64,000 bases of DNA from Sphingobacterium sp. CZ-UAM (GTDB lineage: Bacteria; Bacteroidota; Bacteroidia; Sphingobacteriales; Sphingobacteriaceae), in the NCBI RefSeq assembly GCF_002000245.1, contig NZ_MTCM01000002.1, positions 744,001 through 808,000 of the forward strand, in the 5' to 3' direction. The position numbers and the translations under genes were made by a program. The notes under the pieces are model-generated. The model made no database searches and was not told where the DNA came from. It worked only from the letters and a program-made list of their open reading frames with translations. Below are positions 8,730 to 17,930 of the stretch, in pieces; within the stretch, counting starts at the first letter, position 1, and each line of letters starts with the position of its first letter.

Positions 8730-11700
8730 TTAAAAAGAATAACGTAATCCCAGTTGGAATTGGTATGGGTTACCAGAAGGGGTAACGATACCGGAATTGT
8801 TTACATTGTAATTAAACTGCTGCTTTGCAGGATCAAAAGGGATCAGCTTTTCCCCGGCAGCATTTTTCCCACCTAAAGCATATAGATTTTGATTGCCTAG
8901 AGACTCATTTATGCCCCAAGTTTTCTTGAACAAGTTGGCAACGTTGAAAAGATCCCCTGATATTTCCAGCGCATGGTTCTTATATAAATTGAATTTTTTA
9001 GCAATTCGTAAGTCAATCACACCATAAAAACCATTCACCCCACCATTACGTTCCGCTATTTTACCCTGATATTTCTTGATATAATCTTTAAGACTCTGAC
9101 TCGCTTCCGGGTTATTCAACAGATTATTTAACCCCGTGACCAACTGTTTTGAAGTATTGGAATTATTCGGGTCAAAAATATAGGCCAGATCATTGTCTCC
9201 GGCGACAAAGTCTCCATTGATATTTCCGCCGGCGAGCAAACTATATCGTGTACCTCCGATACCCGAGTAGCGAACACCCACACTGACACCATAAAATGTT
9301 GGCAAAGTTCCGTAAATAACAATTTTATTACGGAATTGGTTGTTCGAATAGCTCATCTTGCTCAAATCGCGAGGATCATCTTTTACCGCTAAGGATAAGG
9401 TCGCCGTATTGGCCACATTCCCATTGAATGAAGTATTGTCTTTCGCATCATTCCAAGTATAGCTAAGCGAAATCGTTCCATCTTTGTAATACTGATAACT
9501 TGCATCAAATACGACAGCAAATTGGTTGACTTTACCCTCAGAATTCAATTCTAGAACTCGGCCGAACTTATCTGAAATCCGTCCTTTTTTCCAGTCCGGA
9601 GCTCCATCGACGATGGATGCTGCAGGAACGAATACACCTCTATTATCCTCATTTGCAAGTCTAAAGAAAGGGTCTTTCACCATATTACGATCTACATACA
9701 TATAATTATTGCGTCCCAAATTCATATATCCCGAAAGGCTTGCCTTCAACTTTTCTGTGAAAAAGTGCGTATAAGATAAATTAGCCTTGTACACAACCGG
9801 GATTTTAGCATCTGGACCATAAGTATTGATGGTAGGCACCTGAAACTGAGCCAAAGTAGGTGTGGATGATGGGTCTTTTCTATAGTCGACAAAATTTGGT
9901 GTGGGCACATCCGCACCGCGAACATCAACAGTAGCAAAATGCTTCCCATCAAAAGTAAGGTTATTGATCGTCATATAATTATTGATATCCGATGCAAATA
10001 TCCCGCCTCCCACTCGAAAGAAATCCTTTCTTTCTTCGTTCACATCCCAGGTCATTTGGAAACGTGGTTGCACGACAAAAGACTTGAGTTTATGATCTGT
10101 ACGGACACCGACTTCTCTTAACAATTCCTCATTCAGAGGAGAGGTAGGATAATGGCCGTAATCCAATCGTAAGCCGGCGACTAAGTCCAGTCCCTGCGCT
10201 AGCTTCGTTTGCAATTGTCCATACACACCGGCATTGAATATCTTACCGACCACTGCAGGATCACTCATCAAAGGAACTTCACGATAGTAAGCATATGGTT
10301 TCATATCCTCAAAGTTCTGCATAGCCGTCTTTCCGTCACTTGGTCGAAAGTGGAAGCGGCCATTGACCTCACTTCCGTAAATGGAATTTGCATGGGTATA
10401 CATCAGGTCTACACCAAAGGTGTAATTGATATTATCAGTGCTGTAATAGATATTATCAACAAGCTGAAATACGTTATTTTTAAAAGATTCCTGTGCAAAA
10501 CGATGCCCTCCCAATTGTAATGTGGTCTTTTTATCTTCCCCAGCAATTTTGGAAACCGCATCTTCAACAATGGCACGTGGAATATTCTGACCAGGCAAAA
10601 GGTCTCCCGGACTACTTTTCTGATAGGTATAGAGATGTTGTACTTTTAGCTCATTGGTTACCTTAGGGGAAACGGTGGTACGCAAAGTAGCCAATAGGCT
10701 ATTGTCAATATTTTTATCATTCCCGTAAGATTCATATAAAGTAATTGGCTTGTTGTCCTGCAACCCCAGCTTATTGTTATCACTTGTAAAGTTGTTACGG
10801 ACTGTCAATAAGTTTTTATCATTAATCTGCCAGTCAATACGGCCAAAAATCGCGTCAGAGCCTCTTTTTTTATCAAAAGCGCCATATTGGCGTTCGTTCC
10901 CCAATCCGTACTTTTTCCGCCCGATATTGACAAATTCATCCAATGTCGCGTTTGTAACATTAAATCTTTTTTCATCGGCTTCAGAGTTGATATCAGCGAT
11001 AATCAAAGGGCGGGAGTCTTGTTGATGATCCCATGCAACAAAGTAATGAAGTTTGTCTTTTATAATGGGACCACCCAAAGTAAAGCCATATTGATAAGTG
11101 GAGAAATCATTGCTTCGTTTGTTTCCTCGAATATCGTATGGGCTGGACAACCAGTCTGCTCGGGAATATAACCAGACACTACCTTGCGTTTTATTTGTAC
11201 CCTGTTTAGTCACCGCACTGACTGTTCCCCCCCCAGCTCTTCCGTAGGTGACATCATATTGGTTAGTCACGACTTTAAACTCCCGTACCGCTTCAATAGA
11301 GATCGAGAAAGGAGCGCCACTCCGACTTGTTGTCGAGCCGGCAGAAGTCGGGTTTTTTGCGTTCATCCCATCAATGGTAAAATTAGTAGAAGACCCAAGT
11401 TGACCACCGATATTATCACCCTTGCTCAATGGAGATAGATCCATTAAAGAAGTAAAATTACGACCATTTACCGGTAGTTTCGCAATATCCCGGGCCGTCA
11501 CCGCAGTTGCAGCACCAAGGTTCTCAATTTTATTTTTCAATGTACTTACACCTGTGAGCTCAACCGTTTCCAATATGTTAGATGCATTTTGAATCGGAAT
11601 ATTCAAGCGAATCATATCGCCCTGGTTTAGTGTAAAGCCCGAACGAATCTGCTCTCCATAGCCGATATAGGTAACTTTAATGATGTACGGACCTCCTAAT

Positions 11701-11909
11701 GGAAGCTCCTTGAAATTGAAATCGCCATTAGCGTTGGTCGATGTTTTGGTGGTAAAACCCGTAGATTCATTACGAACCTCCACTGAAGCTCCATGAACCC
11801 CTTTGTTATTCTCGTCCGTAATCTTTCCGGAAAATCCTGCCTGGGTTGTTTGCGCATACAAACCTGTTCCTATCGCAATGGCACAAGTCGTAAGTAATAT
11901 TTCTTTCAT
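8730..11909 (-). CDS. TonB-dependent outer-membrane receptor, Oar/SusC-like, with carboxypeptidase-regulatory domain
   Basis: This 1059-residue outer-membrane beta-barrel probably imports a large substrate using TonB energy. A signal peptide (residues 1-19, ending LYAQ) is followed by a carboxypeptidase D regulatory-like beta-sandwich (about 24-115, GKITDENNKGVHGASVEV). A plug domain follows (about 120-235, with LPVNGRNFTSLMDLSPL and TFGRAGGGTVSAV-type signatures). The barrel takes the rest and ends in the terminal F signature (LGLRYSF). No SusD partner, hydrolase or sigma/anti-sigma pair adjoins it, so it is more Oar-like than a classic SusC of a polysaccharide locus, and the substrate cannot be told. 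Confidence 0.93.
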   Translation of the reverse strand: MKEILLTTCAIAIGTGLYAQTTQAGFSGKITDENNKGVHGASVEVRNESTGFTTKTSTNANGDFNFKELPLGGPYIIKVTYIGYGEQIRSGFTLNQGDMIRLNIPIQNASNILETVELTGVSTLKNKIENLGAATAVTARDIAKLPVNGRNFTSLMDLSPLSKGDNIGGQLGSSTNFTIDGMNAKNPTSAGSTTSRSGAPFSISIEAVREFKVVTNQYDVTYGRAGGGTVSAVTKQGTNKTQGSVWLYSRADWLSSPYDIRGNKRSNDFSTYQYGFTLGGPIIKDKLHYFVAWDHQQDSRPLIIADINSEADEKRFNVTNATLDEFVNIGRKKYGLGNERQYGAFDKKRGSDAIFGRIDWQINDKNLLTVRNNFTSDNNKLGLQDNKPITLYESYGNDKNIDNSLLATLRTTVSPKVTNELKVQHLYTYQKSSPGDLLPGQNIPRAIVEDAVSKIAGEDKKTTLQLGGHRFAQESFKNNVFQLVDNIYYSTDNINYTFGVDLMYTHANSIYGSEVNGRFHFRPSDGKTAMQNFEDMKPYAYYREVPLMSDPAVVGKIFNAGVYGQLQTKLAQGLDLVAGLRLDYGHYPTSPLNEELLREVGVRTDHKLKSFVVQPRFQMTWDVNEERKDFFRVGGGIFASDINNYMTINNLTFDGKHFATVDVRGADVPTPNFVDYRKDPSSTPTLAQFQVPTINTYGPDAKIPVVYKANLSYTHFFTEKLKASLSGYMNLGRNNYMYVDRNMVKDPFFRLANEDNRGVFVPAASIVDGAPDWKKGRISDKFGRVLELNSEGKVNQFAVVFDASYQYYKDGTISLSYTWNDAKDNTSFNGNVANTATLSLAVKDDPRDLSKMSYSNNQFRNKIVIYGTLPTFYGVSVGVRYSGIGGTRYSLLAGGNINGDFVAGDNDLAYIFDPNNSNTSKQLVTGLNNLLNNPEASQSLKDYIKKYQGKIAERNGGVNGFYGVIDLRIAKKFNLYKNHALEISGDLFNVANLFKKTWGINESLGNQNLYALGGKNAAGEKLIPFDPAKQQFNYNVNNSGIVTPSGNPYQFQLGLRYSF

Positions 11910-11934
11910 TTAGTTGTTGGTTGTAATACGGCAA

Positions 11935-11942
11935 CAAAACTA
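11935..11942 (-). promoter_or_regulatory. -7 promoter element TAGTTTTG of the TonB receptor gene
   Basis: This is an exact TAnnTTTG match on the minus strand, 25 bases upstream of the ATG at 11909. Confidence 0.45.
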
Positions 11943-12129
11943 CTTCCATCGTATTAACAGAAGCTAAACGAAATATTATGAAATTATAAACAAAACTTTC
12001 TAAAATATTTTGTAAAAATGCAGACTTGTACAACGCGGCCAAAAATAGTCTGTCAATTACTCGAGAATTCTACGAGCATGACAGCAACCACAATGCTAGT
12101 AGCACAATAGGCTACCATTTGAAAATAAA

Positions 12130-12154
12130 AAAAGCCAGTAAAATACCGGCTTTT
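12130..12154 (-). terminator. Intrinsic terminator of bshC
   Basis: AAAAGCC / GGCTTTT arms with an A-run on the plus strand lie right at the bshC stop codon; the second arm overlaps the stop. Confidence 0.65.
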
Positions 12155-13742
12155 AATATAAGATTGTGAATTTGAAATCCAGGGGGTTAAAGTATTTGTA
12201 TAGATCTCTAAAAAGGTTATCACCATATTTTACGTACAGCAACGCAAAATTTTCAGATCGCTCTTGTAGTCCTCCTCCGGGAAAGAGTTTTTCTTTTACA
12301 TTGTCGATATCTGCCAATGCATGCTGATGGTTTCGTTTTTCGGCTTTCATCAACTTTTTCTCCAAATTGTTCATCGCCTTTTTCAAACGAGCTTTTATCG
12401 CCTCGGTGCTGGGTCCTAGACTAGGATCAATTTTGTGTGTACGTAACCTTATCTTTCCAAAGATCGCATTCAGTTCCATCCACTCATCATTAAGATTCAA
12501 TCTTTCCTTCGTATGGCGACGCACATATTCTTTCTTCAAAACCTCCGCAGGGCGGAAGATACTTTTAAAAGTTAGATCGACACGGAAAAGCTTTGCTGCA
12601 ACGTTATCCTCAGTAATCATGGCTGAATTTCGCGGGATCAAGATGGGGAAATCTATTTGGTACTGATCAAAATTAGATTTCAGCTGCATCCAATAGACCA
12701 TCTCAGCACCACCACCAATATAAGCCAAATTAGGAAGGATAATTTCCTGATACATGGGGCGCATTACCACATTTGGACTAAAGCGTTCGGGATGAGCATC
12801 TATTTCTCTTTCCAGCTCTTCCTTGGTAAAATATATATTTTGATGCAGCACCTCATATCGACCATCAGCATTTAGCACCAAGCGTTCCCGAAACTCATCT
12901 GTAAGGTAGAAGAAATTAATCTCACGGGCATGCACCTGTGTCGAAAAGCCTTTTGACTCGAGTTCTTTCGATCGCTCCGTAATGGCTTTAAAGCTATTTT
13001 CGGATAAAATATCCGTTTTAATAATCGGCTTAAATAATTCTTTCAGCTCTTTATCGTCAGCATCAATAACCAGGAGACCGTAAGATTTAAAAAGCTCATT
13101 CACCATATAACGGGTCGCATCGGCCAGCTTACTATGCTTCAGATAGGCCTGTTCGACAATATGTGTAAGTTTAGCGGAATTCTCCGAGAGACCAAGAATA
13201 TTGGTATATTGTTTTACCGCATCGGCAATCGATCCTGTATCCATTCGTCCCGTGGCCGCCACCGTGGGAGTATCCCAAACAATTTTCTTCCCATACACTT
13301 TGGTATGATTAATTTCTTCAAAATCATGATCCTCAGTTGCCATCCAATAAACGGGTATAAAGTTTTTGTCCGGATGTTTACTCCGCAGGTCTTCTGACAG
13401 ACGTATCGCTGTCATGATCTTAAATATAAAGTATAATGGACCCGTAAAGATATTCAATTGGTGACCAGTAGTAATAGTGTAGGTATTATCCAGCAACAAC
13501 AAATCTATATTTTTGGCCACAACAGGAGAATCTCGCAACAAGGTCGCATATTGCTCTTTTAGGCGCTCTACGAGGATAGCACGGTGAGCAAATGGTTTCT
13601 TTTCTTGCACCTGTTTCTCAAATCCATCAAATGTAGGCCAATGTCCAACAAAGGGTTTCAGCGCCTCATCATGAGCCAAATAGGCCAACAATGTTTTGGA
13701 GAAACTGTTTGTCTCACTGTATTCGATATAAGTTGCTTTCAT
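12153..13742 (-). CDS. bshC: Bacillithiol biosynthesis cysteine-adding enzyme
   Basis: BshC ligates cysteine to glucosaminyl-malate in the last step of bacillithiol synthesis. The 529-residue length is usual for the family. Recognisable conserved segments are TTGHQLNIFTGPLYFIFK near residue 91, PVYWMATEDHDFEEINH near 129, and NLAYIGGGAEMVYWMQLK near 334. A coiled-coil-rich stretch precedes the C-terminus (about residues 445-485). It is a single gene with its own promoter motif. The other bsh genes are not in the window. Bacillithiol as the low-molecular-weight thiol is common in Bacteroidota. Confidence 0.93.
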   Translation of the reverse strand: MKATYIEYSETNSFSKTLLAYLAHDEALKPFVGHWPTFDGFEKQVQEKKPFAHRAILVERLKEQYATLLRDSPVVAKNIDLLLLDNTYTITTGHQLNIFTGPLYFIFKIMTAIRLSEDLRSKHPDKNFIPVYWMATEDHDFEEINHTKVYGKKIVWDTPTVAATGRMDTGSIADAVKQYTNILGLSENSAKLTHIVEQAYLKHSKLADATRYMVNELFKSYGLLVIDADDKELKELFKPIIKTDILSENSFKAITERSKELESKGFSTQVHAREINFFYLTDEFRERLVLNADGRYEVLHQNIYFTKEELEREIDAHPERFSPNVVMRPMYQEIILPNLAYIGGGAEMVYWMQLKSNFDQYQIDFPILIPRNSAMITEDNVAAKLFRVDLTFKSIFRPAEVLKKEYVRRHTKERLNLNDEWMELNAIFGKIRLRTHKIDPSLGPSTEAIKARLKKAMNNLEKKLMKAEKRNHQHALADIDNVKEKLFPGGGLQERSENFALLYVKYGDNLFRDLYKYFNPLDFKFTILY

Positions 13743-13763
13743 ATATGCTTATTGTACGATATA

Positions 13764-13771
13764 CAAATGTA
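13764..13771 (-). promoter_or_regulatory. -7 promoter element TACATTTG of bshC
   Basis: This is an exact TAnnTTTG match on the minus strand, 21 bases upstream of the ATG. Confidence 0.5.
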
Positions 13772-14079
13772 TTTAGTTTAGGCAGACAAAATACTGATTT
13801 TTAATAAAAAGCCCGTTGCACTTTTAAATTATATCATTCTATTGACAAATGTCCAAATAAAATCCGGAGACTTTCATAGGCAGTACGCGTTATGAAAATC
13901 GACAGGGAAGCTTTTCGTCATTAAACCAAGGTGTAGATTTTGTTAATGCCTTAATAGAAAAAACGACTCAATCAAAAGCAGACACTTTCTAAAAAAATTG
14001 CCGTTTAAAAAAGTAGATCAGTTGTCTGAGAATTGGACATTTTCGAACCGCGCTGTAGTACATAAATAAAAAAAGACAG

Positions 14080-14108
14080 AAGGAGCCACCCGTTTTGGGC
14101 AGCTCCTT
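14080..14108 (-). terminator. Intrinsic terminator of rimO
   Basis: Arms AAGGAGC and GCTCCTT plus an inner CCC/GGG pair, with a long A-run on the plus strand that gives the U-tract of the minus-strand transcript. Confidence 0.75.
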
Positions 14109-14148
14109 CCATATATTTTATTCATGATCTGTATCGATCAGTCCGGTA

Positions 14149-15486
14149 TTATCTTTTGACGATTCCACCATAGAGATCGAAATCCTCCGCACGGTCGATT
14201 TTTACCTGCACAAAATCACCAATGCGCGCATAGGAATCAGCTGCTGAAATTAATACCTCATTATCCACTTCTGGCGAATCATATTCTGTACGTCCGATAA
14301 AATAATCGCCGTCCACACGATCAACCAGCACTTTATAGGTATGACCCACTTTCGATTGATTGATCTCATAAGAAATACCCTGTTGAACTTCCATAATAGC
14401 CTCAACACGCTCCTCTTTTACTTCTTGCGGGACATTATCTTCTAGGGTATGGGCATGCGTCTTCTCTTCATGAGAATAGGTAAAACAGCCCAAACGATCA
14501 AAACGGGTTTCCTCTACCCATTCCAACATTTCCTGAAAATCCTGTTCAGTTTCCCCCGGGTATCCACAGATCAATGTCGTACGCAATGCAATATCGGGTA
14601 CTTTATCGCGAATAGCATTAACCAGATCAATCTGCTTTTGTTTAGTAGTTCCTCTGCGCATGGATTTCAACATGGGGTCTGAGATATGCTGTAATGGCAT
14701 ATCCAGGTAATTGCAGATATTTGAACGCTCATTCATTGCATCCAAAATATCCATGGGAAACCCGGAAGGATAAGCATACTGTAAACGGATCCACTCAATA
14801 CCATCCACATCAGACAAATGACGCATCAAATCGGAAAGATTACGTTTACCATAGATATCCAATCCATAATAAGTTAAATCCTGTGCAATTAAAATCAATT
14901 CCTTGGTTCCGTTTGACGCCAAGAATTTAGCTTCTTTAACTAGATCGTCAATTGATTTGGAAACGTGCTTACCACGCATCAAGGGTATTGCACAGAATGA
15001 ACATGGGCGGTTACAACCTTCTGCGATCTTAAAATAAGAAAAGTGGGAAGGAGTGGTCAATAAGCGTTCGCCCAGTAATTCATGGCGATAGTCTGCTCCG
15101 ATAGAAGAAAGCAAATCAGGCAGATCATTTGTCCCGAAATAAGCGTCCACACTTGGTATTTCAGCTTGCAATTCGGGCTTATAACGTTCGGAAAGACATC
15201 CGGTGACAATCACTTTGTTAATCTTACCCTGGTCCTTTAATTCGGAATATTGCAAAATTGCATCAATAGATTCTTGTTTGGCATTGTCAATGAAACCGCA
15301 AGTATTGATGACAACAATATCATTCTCCTGTATATTTGATGCTTCATGGACCACCTCCATCTGATTACCTTTCAACTGGCCCATCAGCACTTCACTATCG
15401 TGAATATTTTTCGAACAGCCCAAAGTAACCACGTTGACACGGGGTTTATTGATCGATGGGGCAGGTTTCGTATATTTTGTCTTCAT
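14149..15486 (-). CDS. rimO: Ribosomal protein S12 methylthiotransferase
   Basis: This radical-SAM enzyme methylthiolates the conserved aspartate of ribosomal protein S12. The N-terminal methylthiotransferase domain carries cluster cysteines C24 (TLGCSKN), C63 (NTCGF) and C97 (TGCLSE). The radical-SAM cluster motif CNRPCSFC holds C158, C162 and C165. The C-terminal about 60 residues form the TRAM domain. The VNVVTLGCSKNIHDSEVLMGQL start separates RimO from MiaB. Length 445 is normal. It is a single gene; ftsY upstream is 145 bases away. Confidence 0.96.
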   Translation of the reverse strand: MKTKYTKPAPSINKPRVNVVTLGCSKNIHDSEVLMGQLKGNQMEVVHEASNIQENDIVVINTCGFIDNAKQESIDAILQYSELKDQGKINKVIVTGCLSERYKPELQAEIPSVDAYFGTNDLPDLLSSIGADYRHELLGERLLTTPSHFSYFKIAEGCNRPCSFCAIPLMRGKHVSKSIDDLVKEAKFLASNGTKELILIAQDLTYYGLDIYGKRNLSDLMRHLSDVDGIEWIRLQYAYPSGFPMDILDAMNERSNICNYLDMPLQHISDPMLKSMRRGTTKQKQIDLVNAIRDKVPDIALRTTLICGYPGETEQDFQEMLEWVEETRFDRLGCFTYSHEEKTHAHTLEDNVPQEVKEERVEAIMEVQQGISYEINQSKVGHTYKVLVDRVDGDYFIGRTEYDSPEVDNEVLISAADSYARIGDFVQVKIDRAEDFDLYGGIVKR

Positions 15487-15631
15487 ATGATTAGAAGGGT
15501 TTGTCTAGAAACAAAGGGAATTCTTGACTAAGAAAACAAGGGATTAAACATGTTCACTAGATCCTTAATCTGATTATTAACCATTCCCAAAAATGACTGA
15601 AAGCCTTATTTCTGACAATTATTTTAGTATT

Positions 15632-16594
15632 CTATTTGAAAAGGGAGTCTACAAATTCCTTTTTATTAAATAATTGGAGGTCACCAATTTTTTCACCGAC
15701 GCCGATATATTTCACTGGGATTTTGAACTGATCGGATATCCCAATGACAACGCCTCCTTTTGCGGTTCCGTCCAATTTCGTCAGTGCCAGTGCATTTACA
15801 TCCGTAGCCTGTGTAAATTGGGTACATTGCTCTATGGCATTCTGACCTGTAGAAGCATCTAAGACCAATAAAATTTCATGCGGAGCGCCGGGAACGACTT
15901 TTTGCATGACATTTTTAATTTTGGTCAATTCATTCATCAAGCCAACCTTATTGTGCAGTCGGCCGGCGGTATCAATAATACAAACATCTTCTCCATTCGC
16001 TACAGCAGATTTAACCGTATCATAAGCTACCGAAGCGGGATCAGAACCCATTGCTTGTGCCACAACTCGTACACCAACACGCTCACCCCACAGTTTAAGC
16101 TGATCAACTGCAGCAGCCCTAAAGGTATCTGCAGCTCCTAAAACCACCTTACTTCCTGCCTGTTTAAGCTGATGCGCAAGCTTACCAATTGTGGTTGTCT
16201 TCCCCACACCATTGACGCCGACGACCATAATAACATAAGGCTTATGATCCCCATAATTAAAGTTTTCAAAATCTGAGCTATTATTTTCAGCGAGTAAGGT
16301 CTGAATCTCCTCTTTCAATAAATTGTTCAATTCTGAAGTGGAGACATATTTATCTCTGGCAACACGCGCCTGGATACGGTCGATGATTTTTAAAGTGGTT
16401 GTAACTCCGACATCAGAAGTAACCAAAACCTCTTCCAGATTATCAAGGACATCATCATCCACGGTAGATTTACCAACTACCGCTTTCGTTATCTTGGAAA
16501 GAAATCCTTCTTTGGTTTTTTCCAAGCCTTTGTCTAAGGCCTGTTCTTCTTCTTGTGTTTGTGGCTTTTTCTTAAAAAAATCAAATAATCCCAT
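15632..16594 (-). CDS. ftsY: Signal recognition particle receptor
   Basis: FtsY is the GTPase that docks SRP-ribosome complexes at the inner membrane. I place the start at the ATG at 16594 (MGLFDFFKKKPQ), an amphipathic start typical of the short FtsY form. An in-frame upstream extension to 16645 would cross the promoter motif. The 320-residue protein has the helical N domain and then the G domain with P-loop GVNGVGKTTTIGK, DTAGRLHNK, TKLDGTAKGG and the closing YIGVGEKIGDL. It lacks the long acidic A domain of E. coli FtsY. Confidence 0.96.
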   Translation of the reverse strand: MGLFDFFKKKPQTQEEEQALDKGLEKTKEGFLSKITKAVVGKSTVDDDVLDNLEEVLVTSDVGVTTTLKIIDRIQARVARDKYVSTSELNNLLKEEIQTLLAENNSSDFENFNYGDHKPYVIMVVGVNGVGKTTTIGKLAHQLKQAGSKVVLGAADTFRAAAVDQLKLWGERVGVRVVAQAMGSDPASVAYDTVKSAVANGEDVCIIDTAGRLHNKVGLMNELTKIKNVMQKVVPGAPHEILLVLDASTGQNAIEQCTQFTQATDVNALALTKLDGTAKGGVVIGISDQFKIPVKYIGVGEKIGDLQLFNKKEFVDSLFK

Positions 16595-16619
16595 GGAGTG
16601 TTTAGTGAAAATTGATGTC

Positions 16620-16627
16620 CAAATATA
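16620..16627 (-). promoter_or_regulatory. -7 promoter element TATATTTG of ftsY
   Basis: This exact TAnnTTTG match on the minus strand lies 25 bases upstream of the ATG at 16594 and within the longer ORF extension, which supports the shorter start. Confidence 0.5.
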
Positions 16628-16649
16628 AACAAATGTCCTCAACAAAAAA

Positions 16650-16678
16650 AGCCCTTTCGGTAGGATACCAAAACGGCT
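16650..16678 (-). terminator. Intrinsic terminator of the rpmB-rpmG-DUF4295 cluster
   Basis: A 13-bp stem with two mismatches and a 3-nt loop (16650-16662 and 16666-16678), flanked by A- and T-runs, lies between the DUF4295 gene and ftsY. It separates the ribosomal transcript from ftsY. Confidence 0.65.
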
Positions 16679-16728
16679 ATTTTTATCGAATTCTTTTTAA
16701 AGAAAAACTTTAAAAAAGGAAAATGCTA

Positions 16729-16896
16729 CTAGTTATTTTTTTGAGCTTCTGCAACTACGTCTTTCACTTTATCGTTGTGAACCATACCTTCTTTGAAAGT
16801 ATACGCGCCAGTTTTTGCAGATTTAGTAGTAACAATAACCTTTGTAAATTCTTTACCGCCACCTTTTTGTAACGATGCAACTGCTTTCTTTGCCAT
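16729..16896 (-). CDS. DUF4295 small basic protein, probable Bacteroidota-specific ribosome component
   Basis: This 55-residue lysine-rich protein starts MAKKAVASLQKGGGKEFTKV and ends EAQKNN. It lies 54 bases downstream of rpmG and 315 bases downstream of rpmB in the same orientation, before the shared terminator. Position and composition point to a ribosomal role. I recall that a Bacteroidota-specific large-subunit protein (bL38) was seen in a Flavobacterium ribosome structure, and this DUF4295 protein may be it, but I could not verify that. Confidence 0.85.
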   Translation of the reverse strand: MAKKAVASLQKGGGKEFTKVIVTTKSAKTGAYTFKEGMVHNDKVKDVVAEAQKNN

Positions 16897-16950
16897 GGTA
16901 TTTTAAATATTTTTACTCAGCCCTCTATTGCAAGTGCTAAGATGGGTGAA

Positions 16951-17133
16951 TTACTTAATTTCTTTATGAACAGTAACTTTTCTCAATACTGGGTTGAATT
17001 TTTTCAACTCTAAACGCTCAGTTGTGTTCTTTTTGTTTTTAGTAGTGATGTAACGAGACATTCCCGGAAGACCACTTTCTTTGTGTTCAGTACATTCTAA
17101 GATAACTTGTACTCTATTTCCTTTTTTAGCCAT
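16951..17133 (-). CDS. rpmG: Large ribosomal subunit protein bL33
   Basis: The 60-residue basic protein has the bL33 pattern: [17 protein letters not shown] at the start and [22 protein letters not shown] in the middle. It keeps only one cysteine (C14), so it is of the zinc-free form. It sits between rpmB (78 bases upstream) and the DUF4295 gene in one transcript. Confidence 0.95.
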   Translation of the reverse strand: MAKKGNRVQVILECTEHKESGLPGMSRYITTKNKKNTTERLELKKFNPVLRKVTVHKEIK

Positions 17134-17211
17134 TGTTTTACTTTATTTTGAATCCTAATGCTAGGATTGAAATTCATGAATAATCTTAATGTAACAGGCG
17201 ATAAATCAATA

Positions 17212-17445
17212 TTAAATTGATCCTTTAACGATAAATTTATTGATCGCAGCTGTAATACCGTTCTTGTTGATAGTTTTGATAGCAGAAGTAGATACTTTCA
17301 ACGTAATCCAACGATCTTCTTCTGGAATGTAAAAACGTTTAGTTTGTAAATTTGGATAGAATTTACGTTTAGTTTTAACGTTTGAGTGAGAAACGTTATT
17401 TCCTGTTAACGCTGCTTTGCCTGTTAAATCACAAATTCTTGACAT
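17212..17445 (-). CDS. rpmB: Large ribosomal subunit protein bL28
   Basis: The start is taken at the ATG at 17445, giving MSRICDLTGKAALTGNNVSH, the canonical bL28 start; the longer ORF to 17514 is upstream leader. The 77-residue product has the usual KTKRKFYPNLQTKRFYIPEE segment and TLKVSTSAIKTINKNG near the end. It is the first gene of the rpmB-rpmG-DUF4295 cluster. Confidence 0.96.
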   Translation of the reverse strand: MSRICDLTGKAALTGNNVSHSNVKTKRKFYPNLQTKRFYIPEEDRWITLKVSTSAIKTINKNGITAAINKFIVKGSI

Positions 17446-17618
17446 GATATTATCTTTTTTGTTGTCTTTATTACAATATATTAATCCTTTGCACTCTCTG
17501 CAAAGAGTTTGCAAATATCTATATTTTTTTTTAGATAAGCAACAACATTATGGGAATTATTTTTAAAAATAGTTCTACACAGGAATGGTATGGGCAAAAA
17601 TAAAGCATTTTATTGTAT

Positions 17619-17626
17619 TATATTTG
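17619..17626 (+). promoter_or_regulatory. -7 promoter element TATATTTG upstream of the small membrane protein and recO
   Basis: This exact TAnnTTTG match lies 37 bases upstream of the ATG at 17664 and should drive the two-gene unit with recO. Confidence 0.5.
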
Positions 17627-17663
17627 CTCTGTAAAGAAAAATAGTTTTCAACAATTCACATTT

Positions 17664-17930
17664 ATGAACAAATATCTTCGCAAGGGCTTAAGAGAAATAA
17701 TCATTGGTGTATTATTGGTTATCCTTGGTTACTACCTGATGGAACAACGGTCCAATTGGTATAAGTTAGCTATGCTCATCGGAGTGATTACCTTCAGTAT
17801 CGGCTTTCTGACATTAATCTATAGAATGATTCGAAAAGTAGACCGCAATGCAATTATTGAGATGCGGGAAGAGGCCCATAAGGAAGATATTCATAAAAAA
17901 GATAAAGAAGGAGATGCTGAACAAAACTAG
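17664..17930 (+). CDS. Small two-helix membrane protein of unknown function
   Basis: The ATG at 17664 gives an 88-residue protein; an in-frame TTG at 17613 would overlap the promoter motif. Two hydrophobic helices (about residues 12-27 and 33-53) form a hairpin, followed by a charged cytoplasmic tail rich in K, E and D. Its last 17 bases overlap the recO start, so the two are translationally coupled. I do not recognise the family. Confidence 0.75.
   Translation: MNKYLRKGLREIIIGVLLVILGYYLMEQRSNWYKLAMLIGVITFSIGFLTLIYRMIRKVDRNAIIEMREEAHKEDIHKKDKEGDAEQN

Larger units (their letters stand above)
13743..14148. other. Intergenic region between bshC and rimO
   Basis: It contains the bshC promoter motif (13764-13771), a 43-codon start-less reading frame at 13861-13992 that reads like protein, and the rimO terminator (14080-14108). 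I see no RNA gene. Confidence 0.5.

Noticed and set aside
8730-11909. SusC of a polysaccharide-utilisation locus
   Set aside because: There is no SusD partner, carbohydrate enzyme or regulator next to it, so a general Oar-like receptor is the safer call.
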